From Paeniglutamicibacter gangotriensis Lz1y (GTDB lineage: Bacteria; Actinomycetota; Actinomycetes; Actinomycetales; Micrococcaceae): a stretch of DNA of 64,000 bases. The stretch spans positions 1-64,000 of the forward strand of contig NZ_AOCK01000005.1 in the NCBI RefSeq assembly GCF_000348945.1, in the 5' to 3' direction. A program made the position numbers and the translations under genes. The first letter of the stretch is position 1. Every line of letters starts with the position of its first letter. Positions 7,735 through 20,159 of the stretch are shown in pieces. The notes beneath the pieces were generated by a model. The model saw only the letters and a program-made list of their open reading frames with translations. It searched no databases and was not told the DNA's origin.

Positions 7735-8787
7735 ATGAATCGCCGCACCCGCATCCTTCTCCCCCTAGCCCTCGCCGGGTCCCTCGCCCTGGCCGCATGC
7801 GGTGGCAACGACACCGGCCAGGAGCCCGCCGACTCCGACAAGCTCCGGGTAGCCACCAGCACCACGGTGTACGCCGATCTGGTCCAGCAGATCGGCGGTG
7901 ACACCATCGAGGTCTCCCCCGTGATCGATTCCCCGGCTCAAGACCCGCATTCCTACGAAGCGACCTCGCGTGACAAGCTTTCGCTCTCCAAGGCCCAGCT
8001 GGTGGTCGCCAACGGCGGCGGGTATGACGCCTTCATGGACGTGCTGGCCCAGGACCTGGAGCTTCCAGATTCCGCGGTGATCAACGCCGTGGACACCTCC
8101 CCGGTCGCCCACGAGGACGAAGGCGAACACGAGGGACACGAGCGCGCCGAGTCGGAGCACGAAGGACACAACCGCGCCGAGGCGGAGCACGAAGGACACG
8201 ACCATGAGGACGGGCACACCGGCGAAGCCGAAGGTGCCGACGCGCATGCCGGTCACGACCATGCGGCCTACAACGAACACATCTGGTACGACCTCGAATC
8301 CATGCGCCTACTCACGGACGAAATCGCCACACGTCTGGGAACCCTCCGCCCCGTAGACGCCGAGTCCTACAAGAATAATGCTGCGGCGCTGAATGACGAG
8401 CTCCGGGGTCTCGAATCCCGGGTTGCTGCGCTGCAGGGACCCTTGGAATCCACGGCGTTCGCCATGACCGAACCGGTACCCTTCCACCTGCTTGAGGATG
8501 CGGGCATGACTGATGCCACCCCCGAGGGCCTGAGTGAATCCATCGAGGGCGGCGGCGAAATCTCCCCGCAAGCGCTCAACGAGATGGAAAAACTGTTCAG
8601 CAACGACGCCATCGACGTGCTGGCCTACAACACCCAGACCGAAAGCCCGCAAACCGAACGGGTCCGCGCTCTGGCCGAAGCCGCCCAGGTCCCGGTCATC
8701 GACTTCACCGAAACCCTGCCGGCCAACACCACCTATGTCTCCTGGATGGATACAAACATCCGCGCCCTGGAGGCCCTGACAAGCTAG
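7735..8787 (+). CDS. znuA: Zinc ABC transporter substrate-binding lipoprotein ZnuA
   Basis: This 350-aa protein has a lipoprotein signal peptide with lipobox LALAAC (lipidated Cys about residue 22), then the cluster A-I metal-binding fold. Metal-site histidines are visible in DPHSYEAT and in the NEHIWYD stretch. Between about residues 120 and 178 lies a His/Asp/Glu-rich loop with three imperfect EHEGH(E/N/D) units, typical of zinc rather than manganese binders. The protein would capture Zn2+ outside the membrane for a ZnuBC transporter. No znuB or znuC follows: the next element is a strong terminator, so this is an orphan binding protein in this window. AAGGA lies about 12 nt before the ATG. 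Confidence 0.92.
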   Translation: MNRRTRILLPLALAGSLALAACGGNDTGQEPADSDKLRVATSTTVYADLVQQIGGDTIEVSPVIDSPAQDPHSYEATSRDKLSLSKAQLVVANGGGYDAFMDVLAQDLELPDSAVINAVDTSPVAHEDEGEHEGHERAESEHEGHNRAEAEHEGHDHEDGHTGEAEGADAHAGHDHAAYNEHIWYDLESMRLLTDEIATRLGTLRPVDAESYKNNAAALNDELRGLESRVAALQGPLESTAFAMTEPVPFHLLEDAGMTDATPEGLSESIEGGGEISPQALNEMEKLFSNDAIDVLAYNTQTESPQTERVRALAEAAQVPVIDFTETLPANTTYVSWMDTNIRALEALTS

Positions 8788-8812
8788 TGCAGACGGGCTA
8801 AGCACGGCACAA

Positions 8813-8859
8813 AAACTCCCGGGGGCCGCGAACCATTGGTTCGCGGCCCCCGGGAGTTT
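8813..8859. terminator. Bidirectional terminator, 22-bp perfect stem
   Basis: A 22-bp perfect GC-rich inverted repeat with a 3-nt loop (ATT), flanked by A-run on the left and TTT on the right, lies between the convergent znuA and baeRF genes. It can act in both directions. Confidence 0.9.
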
Positions 8860-8880
8860 GTACTCCAAGCACCTACTTCT

Positions 8881-10026
8881 TTAGCTGGCGGACTCCGAGG
8901 CATTGGGCCAACGCAGCAGCGCGGCAATCCCCGTACCCTCGGGCAACACCCCGTCGGGGACGTAGCGGATCGAGGCGTCGGTGAGCGCGGTGGCGCGCAG
9001 CAGCACCTCCGGTGCCGGCCAGGAACCCATGACCGATTCGGCATGGTCTCCGGAATCCTCGCCGCAGAGCCACGGCTCGGCATTCAGCGCGGTGAGCGTC
9101 TCGTCGTCCTGGTACTGATTCACCAACACGGTGGCCGCTTGCGCCTGTTGCAATGCCGCGACCACTTCGTCGAAGCCCAGGGCCAATTCCGGCCTGCCGC
9201 TTCCGCTGCGGTTTGCCACGCGTTCGGAGAGTTCCTGCACGTCTCGGCCCAAGACTTCGTCGACCCGTTCCTGCACGGCCGCAGCAAAAGCTGCCTGGTC
9301 GGCTCCGCCGGTGCGGGTGTGCTGGTCCAGGATGCTGGTGATGGGTTTGTGTGCCACCGCGAGCATCCCGGCCACCATCTCGCGAGCCTTGACGTCACCG
9401 GCCAACACAATGAGCCTGACATAGTTTTCGCGGGCCAGCTCGTCGATCTGCTTGGCCAATTCGTCGGCATTGCGCCGCCAGATTTCCTCCGTGTTCGACT
9501 GGTTCTTGGGTTCGTCGTACTGTCCCGGAACCTTGCGTGCGTGATGTGCTTCGTCGGGGTCCCCGGTGACTCCCCGGGACTCATCGGCACCCTTGACCGA
9601 CGAATGGTAAAGGCTCACCTCGCCGCCATCCTTACCGGCCTCGGCCACAAGATAGGGGAATTGGCCTCCCCTGGCTCGGGCCAATGCCACCAGATTCGGG
9701 AAGGGACCGCAGTCCACGTCCGCGAACTCGACCTTCAGTCCATCAATGATTTCATCCACCACGACCTCTCCGTTGTTCACCGCCACAAAGCGGGCAACCG
9801 GGGAAGCATGGCCTTCTGCCGACACCAGCGCAGCGGTCAGCGCCTCAATGTCGGCATCCGAGGCTTGTTGGGATCCAAGCAGTTTTCCTACCTGGCCGGG
9901 AAGCGAGTCAACAGCTTCCTGGGCCGAGGTGGTTCCCAGCGAAACGTCTACGAGGGCGGTACACCATTGGCCCTCTCGACGGTAGAGCGAGGCGTCGATT
10001 CCTGTGGAACCTGCGCGTGATGCCAT
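8881..10026 (-). CDS. baeRF family 2 protein (Rv2629/Balon-like, eRF1-related)
   Basis: This 381-aa protein resembles the actinobacterial Rv2629-type bacterial relatives of eukaryotic release factor eRF1 (also named Vms1/Ankzf1-type). It starts MASRAGSTGIDASLYRREG and has an alpha/beta middle domain with an RLIVLAGDVKAREMVAGM segment, plus an L7Ae-like C-terminal domain ending near ALLRWPNASESAS. Family knowledge: members bind the ribosomal A site, and Balon, a member of this group, is a hibernation factor. I see no GGQ peptidyl-hydrolysis motif. A GTG at 10044 is possible, but the ATG at 10026 has AGGAG upstream and fits better. It is followed by the znuA-facing terminator. Confidence 0.8.
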   Translation of the reverse strand: MASRAGSTGIDASLYRREGQWCTALVDVSLGTTSAQEAVDSLPGQVGKLLGSQQASDADIEALTAALVSAEGHASPVARFVAVNNGEVVVDEIIDGLKVEFADVDCGPFPNLVALARARGGQFPYLVAEAGKDGGEVSLYHSSVKGADESRGVTGDPDEAHHARKVPGQYDEPKNQSNTEEIWRRNADELAKQIDELARENYVRLIVLAGDVKAREMVAGMLAVAHKPITSILDQHTRTGGADQAAFAAAVQERVDEVLGRDVQELSERVANRSGSGRPELALGFDEVVAALQQAQAATVLVNQYQDDETLTALNAEPWLCGEDSGDHAESVMGSWPAPEVLLRATALTDASIRYVPDGVLPEGTGIAALLRWPNASESAS

Positions 10027-10180
10027 GGGGGAGCTCCTTCCCACGCGGGGTGCTCCCGCGTGCCGATTCGATCCGTCTGCTCACCGTAGCATCGCTGGAG
10101 ACCTGCCGAAAGGGTCTGCTCAAAAGCGATTTCATTAGGTACGATGATGCCCACCATGACCCGCCGCGAAGTACAGGGAT

Positions 10181-10210
10181 GGGCACCTCAACACGCATGT
10201 CGAGGTGCCC
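10181..10210. terminator. Hairpin downstream of mgtE
   Basis: GGGCACCTC (10181-10189) and GAGGTGCCC (10202-10210) form a perfect 9-bp stem with a 12-nt loop just past the mgtE stop codon. No U-run follows on the mgtE side, so termination strength is uncertain. Confidence 0.5.
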
Positions 10211-10223
10211 TTTGCCGTATTTT

Positions 10224-11582
10224 CTAGAGCCCCAGCACGCTGGTGGCGATCAGGAAGTAGATGATCAGTCCGGCGGCATCCACGAAGGTGGAGATGAACG
10301 GGTTGGAGAACACCGCCGGATCCGCGCGCACCGCCTTGCCCAGCAACGGCATCAATCCGCCGATGCTCGCGGCCATGGTGCACACCCCCAGCAGCGTCAA
10401 CCCAATGACCAGCCCAATGGACACCTCGAAGGCGAGCCCGGCGATGACAAAGCCGAGGGTCCCGAGCAACAAGCCCAGGAGCGCGCCGACCCGGACCTCA
10501 CGCACAAACACCTTAAACACGTCCCGTGGTCGCACATCGCCCAGCGCCAGGGCCCGGGTGATGGTGGTGGCCGCCTGGTTGCCGGTGTTCCCACCGGTGC
10601 CGATCAGCAACGGGATGAACAGTGAGAGCACCACCTGCGCTTCGAGGGTCGCCTCGAAGGCGCCAATGACCTGGACCGTCAGCGTCGCACCCAGGGCCAG
10701 CACCAGCAGCCAGACCACCCGGGCTCGGACGATCGAACGAACAGGGGTTGCCAGGTAGGGACGGCGCAGCGGCTCGGTGCCACCGGAGCGTGCCGCATCC
10801 TCCGATTCGGCGTCTTCAAGGACCTGCAAGGCATCGTCAACGGTCAAGATCCCGACCAGCCGGTCCTCGGCATCCACGATCGGCAAGACCAACACCTTGG
10901 CATCGGCACAGTAACGCGCGGCTTCCTCCACGTCGCTGGTGGCTTCGACGCTGATCGGCTTCTTCATGATGTCCTGGACCCGTTCAACGGGTTCGGCGCG
11001 CATCAGATCACGCAGCGACACCACCCCCTTCAGGCATCGGCCGGCGTCGGTGACCATGATGGTGTAAACGCTCTCGGCGTCATCCAGCTGGGCACGGACA
11101 CGTTCGAGTGTCTCGCCCACACTCATTTCCGGGTGGGTGATCACGAACTCCGGGCTCATGTAACGCCCCACCGCGCCCTGCGGGTACCCCAGCACGGTGC
11201 TGGTCAACGCGCGTTGCCTCTCATCCAGACCCAGGATCAGCCGGTTTGCCACCGAGGCCGGCAGCTCATCGAGCAACGCCACCCGGTCATCGGGGCTCAG
11301 CTCGGCAAAAACCTCCGAGACGTCTTTCTCCTGCAACCCGGCAACCAGATCCGCCTGCAGCGAGGCGTCAAGGCGCTCGAAGACTTCCACGGCCCGGTCC
11401 TTGGGCAACGTTCGATAGGCCAGCGCCCGATCGATGGTGTTCAGCCGTTCAAGTTGTTCCAGGGTCTCGGTGGTCCCCAATGGGTGGAAGACCATGGCGA
11501 TGGCGGCAATGTCGTTCGTGGCCAGGGACTTGGCCAGCTGCTCCGCGCTTTGCTCAAAAGTGGTGGTAGGGGTTTTGATCAT
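10224..11582 (-). CDS. mgtE: Magnesium transporter MgtE
   Basis: This 452-aa protein has the full MgtE order: a superhelical N domain (about residues 20-130, with the ELSPDDRVALLDELP segment), two CBS domains (about 135-255) that sense Mg2+, and five membrane helices (about 290-450). The channel signature GTGGNTGNQAATT is present near residue 345. It imports Mg2+ and closes when cytoplasmic Mg2+ is high. The ATG at 11582 has GGAGGG about 8 nt upstream. The frame stays open to 11687 but the extra 35 residues do not look like MgtE. A long structured 5' region precedes it. Confidence 0.95.
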   Translation of the reverse strand: MIKTPTTTFEQSAEQLAKSLATNDIAAIAMVFHPLGTTETLEQLERLNTIDRALAYRTLPKDRAVEVFERLDASLQADLVAGLQEKDVSEVFAELSPDDRVALLDELPASVANRLILGLDERQRALTSTVLGYPQGAVGRYMSPEFVITHPEMSVGETLERVRAQLDDAESVYTIMVTDAGRCLKGVVSLRDLMRAEPVERVQDIMKKPISVEATSDVEEAARYCADAKVLVLPIVDAEDRLVGILTVDDALQVLEDAESEDAARSGGTEPLRRPYLATPVRSIVRARVVWLLVLALGATLTVQVIGAFEATLEAQVVLSLFIPLLIGTGGNTGNQAATTITRALALGDVRPRDVFKVFVREVRVGALLGLLLGTLGFVIAGLAFEVSIGLVIGLTLLGVCTMAASIGGLMPLLGKAVRADPAVFSNPFISTFVDAAGLIIYFLIATSVLGL

Positions 11583-12082
11583 GATCCGGTTCCCTCCGGT
11601 GCAGACACACAGGTTCATCGCGCCGGTAGTGGCCGGCGAAGTGTGCCAGGGATGGGTGTTGTGGGCTGGTATTACGTAAAACCACAACCGCGCAGTGCTT
11701 GCTGCGGCACGAGAACCCTAGGGTCACACGCAACCATGGGCCATGAAGGGATCAACGCCCCGGGTTCAGATTACCCGGGGAAGAGGATGGTGACATCGTT
11801 CCCCACCGGGACAAAGGTCATCCGGTGAAAGAAGAAGAATGGTTCACGGCTGGTTGATGAGGGATTCCCGAGCACACAGGTGATGCTCGCGCGGTTTGGT
11901 AGATCGACTAGATCCGTCGTCCATGCGTGCGGTCACCTCCATCCGTGTCTGGGCCCCCGGCCAATACCCGTGCGCCCGCCGTTTCCGGTGGGCCGCGCCG
12001 GGTCCGGGCGCCGTCCTTATCCTAGGCCACCGCGGACCCGAAGGGCCAATGCGGGTGGTCTTGGCCTCGGCTGCCTGTCTGA
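11583..12082 (-). other. 500-bp gap with structured mgtE leader
   Basis: No gene is supported between mgtE and the acetyltransferase gene. Read toward mgtE, the first 250 nt hold several inverted repeats: an 8-bp perfect stem at 11758-11765/11773-11780, the palindrome ACCCTAGGGT at 11715-11724, and a 7-bp stem at 11658-11664/11682-11688. I do not recognise the M-box (ykoK) consensus. The remainder, 11830-12082, shows nothing clear. Confidence 0.5.
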
Positions 12083-12604
12083 TCAGCTGCAGGGCACGAC
12101 AGTGGTGGGGACCCAATAACGTTTGGTCGGCCCGTCTGAGGCCTCCACAATGTTCTCCAGCACTCCCCCATTGGCTTCGATGGTTCGTGTCGAACCGATA
12201 TTGTCGTCACGGCAGGTCACCAGTGCCGGGTCGATATTGCGTTGGGCCAATTGCGCCAATGAAAGCCGCAGGATTTCAGTGGCGTAGCCGCGCATCCGTT
12301 GTCCCGGGCGCACTGCGTAGCCGATGTTCCCGCCGACGGTTCGCAGGTGCTCATTAAGCTCGAACCTGATGGAGGTGCGGCCCACCAGTTCCCCCTCGGC
12401 GAAGGCTCCCCAGAGGGTGGAGCGAACCCAGCCCGGAGGCAGACCCAGCCCCTCTTCGTGGGCCCGCAATTGTTCCAGGTAGGACTCGAATCCGCGTCGG
12501 GCCGAGTAGCCGAGCAGGAAGTCGAAGTCCTCGGCGTCCAATTCGGTGTGGGCGGCAAGCGCCTCGGTGGCATCGCTGGAGGTGAAGGGGCGGATCAAGA
12601 GCAT
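12083..12604 (-). CDS. GNAT family N-acetyltransferase (RimJ/RimL-like)
   Basis: This 173-aa protein has the acetyl-CoA binding motif A in the form VRPGQRMRGYATEILRLSL (about residues 98-116, Q/RxxGxG/A-like) and a following CRDDNIGSTRTIEANGG segment, which is the typical 'ArDeNigS.r..Ek.GG' stretch of RimL-type enzymes. It would transfer an acetyl group from acetyl-CoA to an amine; the substrate is unknown. Length is standard for the family. The ATG at 12604 has no clear ribosome binding site; a TAACCT-like -10 just upstream could give a leaderless message. It is probably transcribed alone. Confidence 0.85.
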   Translation of the reverse strand: MLLIRPFTSSDATEALAAHTELDAEDFDFLLGYSARRGFESYLEQLRAHEEGLGLPPGWVRSTLWGAFAEGELVGRTSIRFELNEHLRTVGGNIGYAVRPGQRMRGYATEILRLSLAQLAQRNIDPALVTCRDDNIGSTRTIEANGGVLENIVEASDGPTKRYWVPTTVVPCS

Positions 12605-12665
12605 GATTTGTAGGTTATCAGCCCGGCCCGAGGGTCTCGGACCACCGGGTCAAAGCATTCCGGCG

Positions 12666-12707
12666 CGGCGGGTGGGGTTTCTGGATGTTGCCGGACCCCA
12701 CCCGCCG
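12666..12707 (-). terminator. Terminator hairpin after sdaA
   Basis: A 12-bp perfect stem (12666-12677 with 12696-12707) and an 18-nt loop lie 31 nt past the sdaA stop, ending the glycine/serine operon. No strong U-run is visible. Confidence 0.7.
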
Positions 12708-12738
12708 TCATGAAGCCGCCGGAGGCGGTTTTAGAAGC

Positions 12739-14148
12739 TCAGCATTCGATGACGTTCACGGCCAGGCCGCCCATCGCGGTTTCCTTGTACTTGTCGCTCA
12801 TGTCCTTGCCGGTCTCGCGCATCGTGATGATGACCTCGTCGAGGGTCACGTGGTGCTTCCCGTCGCCCATCAGCGCCATCTTGGCGGCGTTGATGGCCTT
12901 CGAGGCGGCGATCGCGTTGCGCTCGATGCACGGGATCTGCACGAGCCCGCCGATCGGGTCGCAGGTCAGCCCGAGGTTGTGTTCCATCGCGATTTCCGCG
13001 GCGTTCTCCACCTGGTCCACCGTCCCGCCCAGGATCTCGGCCAGCCCGCCGGCGGCCATCGAGGAGGCCGAGCCGACCTCGCCCTGGCAGCCGACCTCGG
13101 CGCCGGAGATCGAGGCCTGCTCCTTGTAGAGCACGCCGATCGCCGCGGCCGTGAGCATGAAACGCACGATCACGTCCTCACGCTCCTCCTGGTTCCAGTA
13201 CTGGGCACCCGGGGCGTAATGGGTTGCGTAGAACATGACCGCGGGGATGATGCCCGCGGCCCCGTTGGTTGGAGCGGTGACCACACGGCCACCGGAAGCG
13301 TTTTCCTCATTGACGGCCAGCGCGACCAGGTTCACCCATTCCTGCCAGTACACCGGGTCGCGGTCCTTGTCTTCCTTGGCCAGGCGTTTGTGCCACTCGG
13401 GGGCGCGGCGGCGTACCTTGAGCCCGCCGGGCAGCACTCCTTCGCGTTCCAGGGCCGAATCCTTGCAGTCCTCCATGACCTGCCAGATGTGCAGCAGGCC
13501 CTCCCGGATCTCATCCTTGGTGCGGTAGACCTCTTCGTTGGCGGCCATGACCCCGGCGATGGACATGCCGGTGGTGGCACAGTGCTCCAGCAGCTTCGCC
13601 GCGGTGGTGAACGGGTAGGGCTGCGAGCTGACGGCTTCTTCGATGTTTGCCGCGATCTTGTCCTCGGCACCCTCACGGACGATGAATCCGCCGCCCACCG
13701 AGTAGTAGGTGTCCTCGGCCAGGACGTTGCCCGCGGCGTCGAGCGCAGCCATCTTCATGCCGTTGGTGTGCCGAGGCAGGATCGTCAGCGGATGTTGGAT
13801 CATGTCCTCGACCTTGTAGTCGATTTCCTTGCCGGAACCGACGGCCTTGCATAGCTGCAGTTTGCCGGTGGCAGCCATTTCCTCGAGGCGTTCATCGACT
13901 TCGGCGGGCAGGATCTCTTCGGGGTCGTAGCCCTCCAAGCCCAGCATGATGGCCGTGAAGGTTCCGTGCCCGCGGCCGGTGGCTGCCAACGACCCGTACA
14001 CGTCGACGCGCAGGTTCGCGGTTGCCTCCACATGTTCCTCGCGCACCAGTTTGGCGGCAAAGGCATGTGCTGCACGCATGGGCCCCACGGTGTGCGATGA
14101 GGATGGCCCGATGCCTACGGTGAATAGATCAAAAACGCTGATAGCCAT
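12739..14148 (-). CDS. sdaA: L-serine ammonia-lyase (dehydratase), iron-sulfur type
   Basis: This 469-aa single-chain L-serine dehydratase converts L-serine to pyruvate and ammonia. The N-terminal beta-type domain begins [20 protein letters not shown]; the SSSHT loop is the family hallmark. The C-terminal alpha-type domain carries the cysteines that hold the oxygen-sensitive 4Fe-4S cluster, in [19 protein letters not shown] and IPCIERN. The ATG at 14148 follows AAAGGAA; the frame extends upstream to 14268 without SdaA-like sequence. It lies downstream of glyA in the glycine-riboswitch cluster, so serine made from glycine by GlyA can be degraded to pyruvate. A 161-nt gap with hairpins before it suggests reduced read-through or its own promoter. 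Confidence 0.96.
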   Translation of the reverse strand: MAISVFDLFTVGIGPSSSHTVGPMRAAHAFAAKLVREEHVEATANLRVDVYGSLAATGRGHGTFTAIMLGLEGYDPEEILPAEVDERLEEMAATGKLQLCKAVGSGKEIDYKVEDMIQHPLTILPRHTNGMKMAALDAAGNVLAEDTYYSVGGGFIVREGAEDKIAANIEEAVSSQPYPFTTAAKLLEHCATTGMSIAGVMAANEEVYRTKDEIREGLLHIWQVMEDCKDSALEREGVLPGGLKVRRRAPEWHKRLAKEDKDRDPVYWQEWVNLVALAVNEENASGGRVVTAPTNGAAGIIPAVMFYATHYAPGAQYWNQEEREDVIVRFMLTAAAIGVLYKEQASISGAEVGCQGEVGSASSMAAGGLAEILGGTVDQVENAAEIAMEHNLGLTCDPIGGLVQIPCIERNAIAASKAINAAKMALMGDGKHHVTLDEVIITMRETGKDMSDKYKETAMGGLAVNVIEC

Positions 14149-14200
14149 GAACGTGTTTCCTTTACGAGTATTGCTTGAACTGGCTGGTACCAATGCTGTT

Positions 14201-14285
14201 GCGCCAAGAAGGCGCCCTGTGATGCACGCCACTATGAGTGGCGCATAAACCGCGAGCCCGGGGTCCAAGCGGATTCCCGGGCTCG
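14201..14285 (-). terminator. Cluster of hairpins between glyA and sdaA
   Basis: Three inverted repeats lie in the 161-nt gap: CGAGCCCGGG/CCCGGGCTCG (14253-14262/14276-14285), GCCACT-ATG-AGTGGC (14228-14242) and GCGCC/GGCGC (14201-14205/14211-14215). The first could terminate or attenuate transcription from glyA; the others sit in the sdaA leader. Confidence 0.55.
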
Positions 14286-14309
14286 TGGCGCCATGCCTGT
14301 GATCCGGGA

Positions 14310-15629
14310 CTAGGCCAGTTTGGCGAGTTCAGGGTATAGGGGGTGGGCGTTAGCTAGGGCATGCACCCGGTCCTTGAGGGCCGCGAGCGTCGCCTCGTTG
14401 TTCTCCTGGGTGCCGGCGATGAGGGTCTCGGCAATGATGTCCGCAACCTCCACAAACGCTGCCTCCGAGAAACCACGGGTCGCCAACGCCGGAGTACCGA
14501 TGCGCAGACCCGAGGTCACCATCGGCGGACGCGGATCAAACGGCACCGCATTGCGGTTCACCGTGATCTCCACCTTCGCCAACAGATCCTCGCCCTGCTG
14601 CCCATCAAGTTCCGAGTGGCGCAGATCCACCAGCACCAGGTGCACATCGGTGCCCCCGGTCAACACGCTGATGCCCGCAGCAGCAACATCAGGAGCATTC
14701 AAACGCTCCGCCAAGATATGCGCCCCGGCCAGCGTGCGCTCCTGACGTTCCTTGAACTCCTCGGTCGCGGCGATCTTGAACGCCACGGCCTTACCGGCAA
14801 TCACATGCTCCAACGGGCCACCTTGCTGCCCGGGGAACACCGCGGAGTTGATCTTCTTGGCGATGTCAGCATCGTTGGTCAGGATGATCCCGCCACGTGG
14901 ACCGGCCAGGGTCTTATGCGTGGTGGAGGAGACCACATGTGCATGCGGCACCGGGGAAGGGTGCAACCCCACGGCGACCAGACCGGCGAAGTGCGCCATG
15001 TCCACAAACAGGTACGCCCCGACCTTGTCCGCGATCGCTCGGAAGCGTTCGAAGTCCAGCTGGCGCGGGTAGGCTGACCAGCCGGCGACAATCATCTTGG
15101 GCTGGTGCTCGATGGCCAGGGCCTCGACCTTGTCCATGTCCACCACCAAGGTGTCCTCTTCGACACCGTACGGGACGATGTTGTAGAGGCGCCCGGAGAA
15201 GTTGATCTTCATCCCGTGCGTCAGGTGCCCGCCGTGGGCCAGGTTCAACCCCATGATGGTGTCGCCCGGACGGATCAGCGCGTGCATCACCGAGGCGTTA
15301 GCCTGAGCTCCGGAGTGCGGCTGCACGTTAGCGAAACCCGCACCGAACAGGGCCTTGACCCGTTCGATGGCCAGCGTCTCAATGACGTCGACTTCTTCGC
15401 AGCCGCCGTAGTAACGGCGTCCCGGGTAGCCTTCGGCGTACTTGTTGGTGACCACCGAACCCTGCGCCTGCATCACGGCCACGGCCGTGTGGTTCTCCGA
15501 GGCAATCATTTCCAGGCCGCGCTGCTGGCGGGCCAGTTCGGCGTCGATGCGTTGGGCAATCTCCGGATCCAGGGTCCCGATGTCTTGAGTCAGTGACGCT
15601 GGGGCCAGTGATTCAAACACTGCCGTCAT
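14310..15629 (-). CDS. glyA: Serine hydroxymethyltransferase
   Basis: This 439-aa PLP enzyme interconverts glycine plus 5,10-methylene-tetrahydrofolate with serine plus tetrahydrofolate. The PLP-binding lysine is Lys239 in [14 protein letters not shown]. Other hallmarks are MIASENHT (41-48), [14 protein letters not shown] (63-76) and AHGGHLTHG (131-139). Its start codon overlaps the gcvH stop by 4 nt (ATGA), so the two are translationally coupled. Placed behind gcvPTH, it uses the methylene-tetrahydrofolate released by glycine cleavage to turn a second glycine into serine, which SdaA then degrades. This may be a second, catabolic copy in the genome; that cannot be judged here. Confidence 0.97.
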   Translation of the reverse strand: MTAVFESLAPASLTQDIGTLDPEIAQRIDAELARQQRGLEMIASENHTAVAVMQAQGSVVTNKYAEGYPGRRYYGGCEEVDVIETLAIERVKALFGAGFANVQPHSGAQANASVMHALIRPGDTIMGLNLAHGGHLTHGMKINFSGRLYNIVPYGVEEDTLVVDMDKVEALAIEHQPKMIVAGWSAYPRQLDFERFRAIADKVGAYLFVDMAHFAGLVAVGLHPSPVPHAHVVSSTTHKTLAGPRGGIILTNDADIAKKINSAVFPGQQGGPLEHVIAGKAVAFKIAATEEFKERQERTLAGAHILAERLNAPDVAAAGISVLTGGTDVHLVLVDLRHSELDGQQGEDLLAKVEITVNRNAVPFDPRPPMVTSGLRIGTPALATRGFSEAAFVEVADIIAETLIAGTQENNEATLAALKDRVHALANAHPLYPELAKLA

Positions 15630-16006
15630 GCTACGTCCCCACCATTGGCCGAGGCGTAGTCTGCTGCAGAAAGCAGCGGGCCTTCCGCGGTGACCTCGAC
15701 GGTGAACAGCCAGCCGGCGCCGTATGGATCCTCATTCAGAATGGCCGGGTTGTCGATGGCTTCCTGGTTGATTTCCAGGATGGTGCCGGTGACAGGTGCG
15801 TACAGGTCGGAGACCGACTTGGTCGACTCGACTTCGCCGCAGGTCTCCCCTGCGGTGATGGCGTCGCCGACCTCGGGCAGGTCGACGTACACGACGTCGC
15901 CCAGCGCATCAGCCGCAACCTGGGTGATTCCGACCTTGGTCGGGGTCGAGGCGTCGACCCATTCGTGCTCGGCCGAGTAACGAAGGGAGGCAAGAACCTT
16001 GCTCAT
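15626..16006 (-). CDS. gcvH: Glycine cleavage system H protein
   Basis: This 126-aa lipoyl carrier shuttles the aminomethyl group between the P and T proteins. The lipoylated lysine is Lys63 in [15 protein letters not shown], and the start of the chain (YSAEHEWVD) is typical. The ATG at 16006 is preceded by AGAGGAAA; an upstream in-frame start at 16024 would add six residues and lacks support. It overlaps glyA by 4 nt and lies 91 nt after gcvT. Confidence 0.96.
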   Translation of the reverse strand: MSKVLASLRYSAEHEWVDASTPTKVGITQVAADALGDVVYVDLPEVGDAITAGETCGEVESTKSVSDLYAPVTGTILEINQEAIDNPAILNEDPYGAGWLFTVEVTAEGPLLSAADYASANGGDVA

Positions 16007-16097
16007 GTGGATATTTCCTCTCAAAGAATGACGGGTACTGAATTTAGCTGGCTGTCAGGTGGTGGAGGCACACGAGGCGCCAACACCACCGACAACG

Positions 16098-17210
16098 TTA
16101 CTTGGCTCGGGTGTAGAACGGCAGTGCGACGACCTCGAAGGCCTCCGGCTTGCCGCGAAGATCCACATCGACCTTGGTGCCGACGGCCGCATGGGCCGGC
16201 TCGACGTAGGCCAGTGCCACCGGGAATCCCAGGGTCGGGGATGGTTGTCCGGAGGTGACGGCACCGATCTGCGTGCCGTCGATGGACACCGGGTAGCCGC
16301 CGCGGCCGGCGCGACGGCCCAGTCCCTTCAGCCCAACCAGGACCTTCCGGGGGCCTTCGGCCTTGATGGCTTCCAAGGCCGCCCGACCCACAAAGTCCTC
16401 TTCCTTCTTGAAGGAGACGATGGGGCCCAGGTTGGCTTCGAAGGGGTTGCCCTCGAGGGAAAGCTCGTTGCCGTACAGCGGCATGCCGGCTTCCAGTCGC
16501 AGCGAATCGCGGCAGGCCAGTCCGGCGGGGACCAGCCCGTGGTTAGCTCCGGCGGTCATCAGTGCATCCCAGAGGGCAGGTGCCTGCTCGTTGGGCAGGT
16601 ACAGCTCGAAGCCGTCCTCACCGGTGTATCCGGTGCGGGCCAGCAGCACATCGAAGCCGGCCACGGTGGCGTCATCCGCGGAGTAGTACTTCATATCGGA
16701 GACATGGCCCCTAGTCGCTTCATCGACGAGTTCGTGCAGGATGGCCACGGAGGCCGGCCCCTGCACGGCGATCAGCGAGGTCTCATCCGAGGCGTCGGTG
16801 ACCGTGACGTCGAAGCCGGCTGCGCGTTCGGCCAGTGCCGCGGCAACCACCGGAGCGTTGCCGGCGTTGGGCACCACGAGGAACTTTTCCTCGCCGCGGC
16901 GGTAGGTGATCAGGTCGTCAATAATGCCGCCTGCTTCGTTGCAAATGACCGAGTACTTGGCCCGGCCCACCTTCATCACCGCCAGGTTTCCTGCCAGTGC
17001 GGAGTTCAGGAACTTCGCGGCCTCGGGTCCCTGGACCCAGACCTCGCCCATGTGGGAGAGATCGAATAGGCCGGCGGTGGCGCGCACGGCCTTGTGCTCC
17101 GCCAATTCCGATGCGTACTTCAGCGGCATGTCCCAGCCACCGAAGTCGGTGAAGGAGGCACCAAGCTCGGCATGTTTTCCATGCAAGGAGGTTTTTTTCG
17201 GGTCGCTCAT
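16098..17210 (-). CDS. gcvT: Glycine cleavage system T protein (aminomethyltransferase)
   Basis: This 370-aa tetrahydrofolate-dependent aminomethyltransferase accepts the aminomethyl group from GcvH and releases ammonia and methylene-tetrahydrofolate. Landmarks are FTDFGGWDMPLKY near the N-terminus, FDLSHMGEV (about 50-58), the folate-site segment ARTGYTGEDGFELY (about 190) and ACRDSLRLEAGMPLYG. The start is the ATG at 17210, with AGGT upstream; a TTG one codon before is possible. The gap from gcvP is 39 nt, so the two share a transcript. Confidence 0.96.
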   Translation of the reverse strand: MSDPKKTSLHGKHAELGASFTDFGGWDMPLKYASELAEHKAVRATAGLFDLSHMGEVWVQGPEAAKFLNSALAGNLAVMKVGRAKYSVICNEAGGIIDDLITYRRGEEKFLVVPNAGNAPVVAAALAERAAGFDVTVTDASDETSLIAVQGPASVAILHELVDEATRGHVSDMKYYSADDATVAGFDVLLARTGYTGEDGFELYLPNEQAPALWDALMTAGANHGLVPAGLACRDSLRLEAGMPLYGNELSLEGNPFEANLGPIVSFKKEEDFVGRAALEAIKAEGPRKVLVGLKGLGRRAGRGGYPVSIDGTQIGAVTSGQPSPTLGFPVALAYVEPAHAAVGTKVDVDLRGKPEAFEVVALPFYTRAK

Positions 17211-17249
17211 CAAGCTACCTTTCGTGAGGCAAAAACGAGTGGTCTGGGA

Positions 17250-20087
<2,838 letters not shown>

Positions 20088-20159
20088 GGGGAACTCCATT
20101 GGGTCATCGGCGTGCGTACACACCGAACGAGCTGCAAGTCCCTCCCCGACCCTGTTGCT

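Noticed and set aside
11583-11830. M-box (ykoK) magnesium riboswitch
   Set aside because: The conserved M-box core elements are not visible, although the region is structured.
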